From contig CAYYBE010000002.1 in the NCBI GenBank assembly GCA_964470345.1, positions 62,001 through 126,000 on the forward strand: a stretch of 64,000 bases of DNA. Reading direction: 5' to 3'. The stretch is from CAYYBE01 sp964470345. Its GTDB lineage: Bacteria > Babelota > Babeliae > Babelales > Babelaceae. Every line of letters starts with the position of its first letter. Position 1 is the stretch's first letter. Position numbers and translations under genes: made by a program. Positions 59,575 to 64,000 of this stretch are shown in pieces. Below the pieces are notes generated by a model. That model had not been told where the DNA came from, made no database searches, and worked only from the letters and a program-made list of their open reading frames with translations.

Positions 59575-59670
59575 GGGAAAGCCAGGTGTAATTGCCTCGG
59601 CGAAAGATGGCTGCGCCAGTCGTAGCCTGAAACTTCGAGAGTTATACTCCAAAGAAGAGGCAAAGACTGG

Positions 59671-59743
59671 TGAGCCGCGTTGGAATCGAACCAACCACCC
59701 ACAGCTTAAAAGGCTGTTGCTCTACCGACTGAGCTAGCGGCTC
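59671..59743 (-). tRNA. tRNA-Lys (anticodon UUU)
   Basis: Minus strand GAGCCGC/GCGGCTC acceptor stem, D arm AGCTCAGTCGGTAGAGC, anticodon stem ACAGC/GCTGT around CTTTTAA (TTT), T arm with GGTTCGATTCC, discriminator A. It is a close relative of tRNA-Lys(CUU) next to it. Confidence 0.95.
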
Positions 59744-59765
59744 ACATACGAAAAGTACGATTTAT

Positions 59766-59794
59766 ACCTTACCGGCCCCTGTCATCTTTGTCAA
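59766..59794 (-). promoter_or_regulatory. Promoter for tRNA-Lys(UUU)
   Basis: TTGACA (59794-59789) and TAAGGT (59771-59766) on the minus strand with a 17-bp spacer, 23 bp before the tRNA. The same spacing is found before the other tRNA-Lys. Confidence 0.65.
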
Positions 59795-60075
59795 GAAAAA
59801 CCTAGAGAACAAACCCATAGACCGACGTTTTTTGGCCTTTTTGCAATAAACACGCCACGATGAATGGCAACGGTCGTTTTTGATAGCTCAGAGGTATTTT
59901 AGCTCAAACTTACAGAATAAAAACAAGCAATTTCTTTACTGGATCAAGAAATCGCTTATTTTGAACCTGTAATTCGATTTTGCTCAAAGCATTGAGTAAA
60001 ATCAAAACATACCTGAACATATGCCTCGAACAACTTGGTGCCACGTCTTCCGACAACCTGCATGGCACAATCACT
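59795..60075. other. Intergenic region without recognisable gene
   Basis: About 280 bp between the tRNA promoter and the next gene. I see no coding-type ORF, RNA gene or clear repeat. Confidence 0.5.
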
Positions 60076-60705
60076 TTACAAATCTTCAGACTCTTCTTCC
60101 TGTGGCTCCACAACTCTGCCAGCCCTAAAAAGATCGGTTTTCGAGATACCTCGAGAATCTCTTTCCAACTGAGCAAGCTCTCCATCACTCATAAGCTGCC
60201 GTACCGGCTCGTTTTTCATTTCCAAAGACTCTATTGAAAGATCATTTTTTGCACTATACATAGACTCTTTTGCCGTCAAAGCCCGAACAGCCTCTTCAAA
60301 TTGATTTGTTCTTGGACATACTTGCCTCGAATACGACATTGGAATTTCTCTTGATGCCGTTGCAGCACTAACTCCATGGGCTATTCCACCAAACAACATG
60401 CATAATCCGCACATAACTAAACATGGATGCTTCTTACAAAAAGAACAGGTACGCTTGCAACAGCTCTTTTTCGGTTTTTGCATTTTCGCTTCCTGCTGCA
60501 CTTGCTCTTCGTAAACAGGTGCAAGCGCTTGTGTTACTTTTGTTCGCTCTACGAGAAGCTCATCTTCATAAGGCACCGGAGTTTGCGCTAATCCCCTTGA
60601 CGAAAGCTCTTGTGCCGATTGTACCTGGGATGCAACAAGATTCGCCCCCAAGAAAAAAGCACCTGCTACACCCACCATCTTTGCATACATTTGAAACATA
60701 CTCAT
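60076..60705 (-). CDS. Exported/membrane Cys-rich hypothetical protein
   Basis: A 209-residue protein. A signal-like N-terminus (VGVAGAFFLGANLVASQVQS) precedes a charged stretch. A Cys-rich segment follows (KSCCKRTCSFCKKHPCLVMC), merging into a hydrophobic helix (LCMLFGGIAHGVSAA). The C-terminal 90 residues are acidic. No family recognised. The ribosome site AAAGGAA abuts the ATG at 60705, so the second ATG (60699) may be the real start. Confidence 0.6.
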   Translation of the reverse strand: MSMFQMYAKMVGVAGAFFLGANLVASQVQSAQELSSRGLAQTPVPYEDELLVERTKVTQALAPVYEEQVQQEAKMQKPKKSCCKRTCSFCKKHPCLVMCGLCMLFGGIAHGVSAATASREIPMSYSRQVCPRTNQFEEAVRALTAKESMYSAKNDLSIESLEMKNEPVRQLMSDGELAQLERDSRGISKTDLFRAGRVVEPQEEESEDL

Positions 60706-60808
60706 TTCCTTTCTGGTTTTGGTTTATAATGCGCCTCTCTCCATATATAATCGAAATAAGAGCTTTTTCCTACCGTTTCAGTATGCTGAAAAAGAACGGA
60801 AAACACCT

Positions 60809-61969
60809 ATGAAAACATATATCACGCACTGCACCATCATTTCTCCCGGACTTGAGATCCTCAACGGCACAATTGTCATCAAAGACGATACGATTCACAG
60901 CGTGCACACACAAGATGCAAAAATAGAAAAACCCCAAAAACAAGATCATGTCATTGACGCATCTGGCTTACGCGCGGTGCCAGGCTTCATCGACATTCAC
61001 TGCCACGGGGCTGCGGGCGCTGACGTTATGGATGGTTCTCTTGAGGCAATTGCAACCATTGCCAAAGCAAAGCTTAACGACGGCGTTACCAGCTTTTGTC
61101 CGACGACACTTACCGCTTCGCACGAAGCATTGGCAAAAGCAGCAGGTGCAGTAAAAGAGTATGAGAAAGAGCAAACGTACGCGCGCTCACTTGGGCTACA
61201 CCTTGAAGGGCCGTTTATTAATCCCGCATACGCCGGCGCACAAAATAAAGATTTTATAAGAAGCATTGATGTCCATGAAGTGCTAAAGCTTGCCGAAATA
61301 GCCAAAATCGCCATCGTTTCCCTTGCTCCAGAAAAAGAGGGCACGCTTGAGGCTATCAAAACTTTAAAAGATAAGAACATCGTTATTTCGGGTGGACATA
61401 GCGGCGCAACGTATGCTGAGTGTATGGCGGCCAAAGAGGCTGGACTTACGCATCTCACCCATTTTTGTAACCAGATGTCACCACTGCATCATCGTGAACT
61501 TGGCTTAGTCGGCGCTGGATTACTCGACCAAGAACTCATGCTCGAAATTATTGCTGACGGCGTACATCTTGCCCCTGAGATGGTACAGCTTATTTTTGCA
61601 CACAAAAGCTTGGGCTCCCTTATGCTTGTTACTGATTCGATTGCCGCTACGGGGTTAGCTGATGGGAGTTATATGCTCGGTGGGCTTGATGTAACAGTCA
61701 CCAAGGGCGTAGCTCGTCTCACGCAGAACAATGCTCTTGCAGGTAGTACATTGCGTTACTGCCACGGGTTAGCTCTGGTTCAAAAGCTCGTAGGACTGCC
61801 ACTCAAAGAGATCATACAAATTACCAGTCTTAACCAAGCACGGAGTCTTGGCATCAAAAATCTTGGAAAACTCGAGCAAGGCTATCGTGCTGACATTGTA
61901 CTTCTCGACGATGATTATCTCCCCCACTACGTTTTTGTTGATGGACAATCAAAATTATCCCCCAAATGA
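60809..61969 (+). CDS. nagA: N-acetylglucosamine-6-phosphate deacetylase
   Basis: Amidohydrolase-fold enzyme that deacetylates GlcNAc-6-P in amino-sugar or cell-wall recycling. The 386-residue protein has GFIDIHCHGAAGADVMDGS (metal HxH), LGLHLEGPFINPAYAGAQN, ISGGHSGATYAE, THFCNQMSPLHHRELG and LVTDSIAATGL (catalytic Asp). The length is typical. No nagB is adjacent. The start at 60809 fits the family N-terminus (MKTYITHCTII); the longer frame from 60719 is rejected. Confidence 0.95.
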   Translation: MKTYITHCTIISPGLEILNGTIVIKDDTIHSVHTQDAKIEKPQKQDHVIDASGLRAVPGFIDIHCHGAAGADVMDGSLEAIATIAKAKLNDGVTSFCPTTLTASHEALAKAAGAVKEYEKEQTYARSLGLHLEGPFINPAYAGAQNKDFIRSIDVHEVLKLAEIAKIAIVSLAPEKEGTLEAIKTLKDKNIVISGGHSGATYAECMAAKEAGLTHLTHFCNQMSPLHHRELGLVGAGLLDQELMLEIIADGVHLAPEMVQLIFAHKSLGSLMLVTDSIAATGLADGSYMLGGLDVTVTKGVARLTQNNALAGSTLRYCHGLALVQKLVGLPLKEIIQITSLNQARSLGIKNLGKLEQGYRADIVLLDDDYLPHYVFVDGQSKLSPK

Positions 61970-62100
61970 ATCGCGCAACAACATCTTTTATTACAATATT
62001 TCCGCTAACATCATAAACAATTACCACATAGAGGTAACGCCCCCCTTCCAAGACACATATAAATGTGTTAAAACAAGGCGACATGTATGGAAGGAGTTTT

Positions 62101-63369
62101 ATGAACAAAAGACTATTGACCCATTTTTACGTTGCTCTCAGTGCGATAACCCTCTTGTTTGGCATGCCCGTACAGGGGAGCCAGCAGTCACCCACCCAAC
62201 CAAAAGAAAACCCACTTATCGCCGTTGTCATTATGGTAAAAAATGAAGGACCATTTATTGCACCGACGTTACAACCACTGGTGGAAGCAGGCATCAAAGA
62301 TTTCTTTGTCTATGACACCGGCTCAACTGACGGTACCCCTGAGCTTGCTGAACAATTTTTTAAAGACAGCGACATTACGAATTATCATATCCGCCAAGAA
62401 CCATTTATGGATTTTGCAAAATCACGCAATCGTGCGATGGACATTGCAGATGAACTTTTTCCAAATGCAACGTTTTATCTTTTCCCCGATGCAGAATGGT
62501 ATTTGCACAATGGGCAACAGCTTGTAGCTTTTTGCGAACAGCATAAACATGAAACTGATGCAGCATATTTCTTCCATTTACAAAGTCCTGATTTTAGACT
62601 CTATAAACCCTGTTTGATCCGCCGCACTGCACACGCACGCTTTCTTGCACCGGTACATGAATATTTGAATTGCTACGTACCACAACGCGTTCCTGAATCA
62701 ATTTATTTTGAACTGAATCGCTCAGAAGTTGGACATGAGAAATCAAAAAAACGTTATAGTCGCGATCTGGAGATCTTAACCAAAGAATACCAGGAACATC
62801 CCTATGACTCGCGTAACGTCTATTACTTAGCACAAACCTATTCATGCTTACTCGATTTTCCTAATGCGTATAAATACTACAAGCTCAGAACAACGATGGC
62901 TGGCTTTGAAGAAGAAAACTACTCAGCATTTTTAAAGATGGGATTATTAGTCTCGGAAATGAGTAAGAACGATCCACAATACACGTGGGAGCTCGCACAA
63001 GACCACTACTTACAGGCATTTTCTATTCGCCCAACACGCATTGAACCACTTATCTTTATTGCACAGCACTATGGCATCGTTGGTGATTACAACACCTGCT
63101 TCTTGTTTGCACGTAGGGCATTGGAAATTCCGATTCCTACTGACGTTAATGATGTTGAAGATAATTTTTATACATCGCTACGCTATATATTGGTGAGTGC
63201 ATCTGCGCTGTATGCTGGCGCGTATGATATCGGGCTCTGGGCAACCCAAAAAGCATTAGAAGCAAATCCACAAGCAGATTATTTGCAACAAAATCTTAAA
63301 GTTTATATTGATGCTATCAATCGCACAAAACAGGCTGCTCAAGCTCAAGGAGAACACGCATGCGCATAA
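62101..63369 (+). CDS. Exported family 2 glycosyltransferase-like protein with TPR-like tail, copy 1
   Basis: A 422-residue protein. A signal peptide (LTHFYVALSAITLLFGMPVQG) precedes a GT-A fold: AVVIMVKNEGPFIAPTLQPL, VYDTGSTDGTPELAEQF and LFPDAEWYL, where DAE stands at the usual DxD position. The C-terminal half has helical repeats (NVYYLAQTYSCLLDFPNAYKY) like TPR. The signal peptide is odd for an enzyme that uses cytoplasmic nucleotide sugars; action in a host cell is possible. AAGGAG precedes the ATG. Overlaps the next gene by 10 bp. Confidence 0.82.
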   Translation: MNKRLLTHFYVALSAITLLFGMPVQGSQQSPTQPKENPLIAVVIMVKNEGPFIAPTLQPLVEAGIKDFFVYDTGSTDGTPELAEQFFKDSDITNYHIRQEPFMDFAKSRNRAMDIADELFPNATFYLFPDAEWYLHNGQQLVAFCEQHKHETDAAYFFHLQSPDFRLYKPCLIRRTAHARFLAPVHEYLNCYVPQRVPESIYFELNRSEVGHEKSKKRYSRDLEILTKEYQEHPYDSRNVYYLAQTYSCLLDFPNAYKYYKLRTTMAGFEEENYSAFLKMGLLVSEMSKNDPQYTWELAQDHYLQAFSIRPTRIEPLIFIAQHYGIVGDYNTCFLFARRALEIPIPTDVNDVEDNFYTSLRYILVSASALYAGAYDIGLWATQKALEANPQADYLQQNLKVYIDAINRTKQAAQAQGEHACA

Positions 63370-64000
63370 TACTAAAGATAATCAATGGCCTACGCAAAAT
63401 AGTGCGCAATAGCGCACCAACGCTCCGGCGAACAGTAGGGGGCTGCGCCCCTCAACCCGCTCACGCTTACGCGAAACATAACTATGTGCTACTCGCACTT
63501 TGCACACTTAGTTGGTTAATTCCCGTACAAGCGCATAATAGTGCACCACAGGATCTGATCGCTGTTATTATCATGGTAAAAAACGAGGCAAATAACATTG
63601 AAGCAACACTTGCACCATTTGTACAAAAGGGCATTACAAAATATCTGGTACTCGACACCGGCTCAACAGATCGAACGATTGACGCTGCACAAGCATTTTT
63701 TGCAAAACATAAGATTAGTGATGCAATTATTAAACAGGAGCCGTTTGTTAACTTTGCTGTTTCACGCAATCGCACGATTGAGCTTGCCGAACAAGCATTT
63801 CCCAACACAACATTTTTTGTTTTCCCTGATGCAGAATGGTTTGCTGAAAACGTTGATCAATTGATTACATACTGCAAAAAATGGGAACATGATACGCTTC
63901 CTGCATATCTTATACGGCTTTCAACGTCAGTGCATGATTTTTTTGTTCCGCGCGTTTTACGTCGCACAGCACACGTACGATTCAAAGGGGCCGTACATGA
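63360..64000 (+). CDS. Exported family 2 glycosyltransferase-like protein, copy 2 (cut by window end)
   Basis: Paralogue of the previous protein, open to the end of the window. The start ATG lies inside the 3' end of copy 1. It has VIIMVKNEANNIEATLAPFV, LDTGSTDRTIDAAQAFF and FFVFPDAEWF. The N-terminus is unusual: about 40 residues (with APTLRRTVGGCAPQPAHAY) precede the signal-like segment LLALCTLSWLIPVQA. They are encoded by a GC-rich palindromic stretch (GGGGGCTGCGCCCC) that looks like an in-frame repeat insertion. A start nearer the signal peptide is possible. Confidence 0.8.
   Translation, partial: MRIILKIINGLRKIVRNSAPTLRRTVGGCAPQPAHAYAKHNYVLLALCTLSWLIPVQAHNSAPQDLIAVIIMVKNEANNIEATLAPFVQKGITKYLVLDTGSTDRTIDAAQAFFAKHKISDAIIKQEPFVNFAVSRNRTIELAEQAFPNTTFFVFPDAEWFAENVDQLITYCKKWEHDTLPAYLIRLSTSVHDFFVPRVLRRTAHVRFKGAVH

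Overview
The window looks like a chromosome segment of a Gram-negative, host-associated bacterium. The mix fits an intracellular protist parasite of the Candidatus Dependentiae (TM6/Babeliae) type: core division, repair and modification genes of ordinary bacterial kind, many tandem paralogous exported proteins with Ser/Thr-rich linkers, exported versions of normally cytoplasmic enzymes, and several HEPN/MNT, RelE and AAA/DUF4143 modules. The taxonomic call is inference; no rRNA gene is present.

Layout. 1-4.2 kb: ftsZ (cut by the window edge), ftsA, ftsQ and rlmB on the minus strand, with an MNT-HEPN toxin-antitoxin pair inserted head-on between ftsA and ftsZ. 4.2-7.1 kb: a PLD-like protein, an orphan antitoxin, and a lipoprotein ADP-ribosylglycohydrolase homologue coupled to a HAS-barrel protein. 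7.2-13.6 kb: a large exported protein, ftsY, prmC, a PilN-like protein and mutL. 13.6-20.9 kb: a second MNT-HEPN pair, two exported paralogues ending in the CaaX-like tetrapeptide CVIA, a RelE module, a short pyrophosphatase homologue and two paralogous membrane proteins. 20.9-23.6 kb: an exported MutS-family ATPase.

23.7-29.3 kb is the most striking part: a complete lasso-peptide biosynthesis cluster on the minus strand. A candidate promoter is followed by six small precursor genes, which I read directly from the sequence, then a hairpin, a fused RRE/transglutaminase-like leader peptidase (B), an asparagine-synthetase-like cyclase (C) and an ABC exporter (D). Every precursor has Thr at -2, Gly at core position 1 and Glu at core position 8, predicting a family of 8-membered macrolactam rings. 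The exporter has Asn in place of the Walker A Lys.

29.3-43.7 kb: mixed small operons, including a PEBP-like protein, an AlkD-like protein, an AAA/DUF4143 ATPase behind two palindromes spaced 32 bp apart, LysE, two peroxiredoxins (one fused to a MazG-like domain), paired DUF1328 genes, an exported GNAT, a HEPN/Cas4-like nuclease pair, an S66 peptidase, and a Nudix gene carrying an in-frame insertion of a dispersed GC-rich repeat. 43.8-51.3 kb: a second DUF4143 ATPase, a delta-60 repeat protein, a barrel-like outer-membrane protein, a cupin, and an arsM-arsR unit with an operator. 51.3-57.9 kb: an exported RNase III gene broken by a perfect 194-bp tandem duplication, a TPR protein and an exported DnaJ-domain protein. 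57.6-60 kb: repeats, a PQ-loop protein, tRNA-Glu with tRNA-derived tandem repeats, and two tRNA-Lys genes. 60-64 kb: nagA and two tandem exported glycosyltransferases, the last one cut by the window end.
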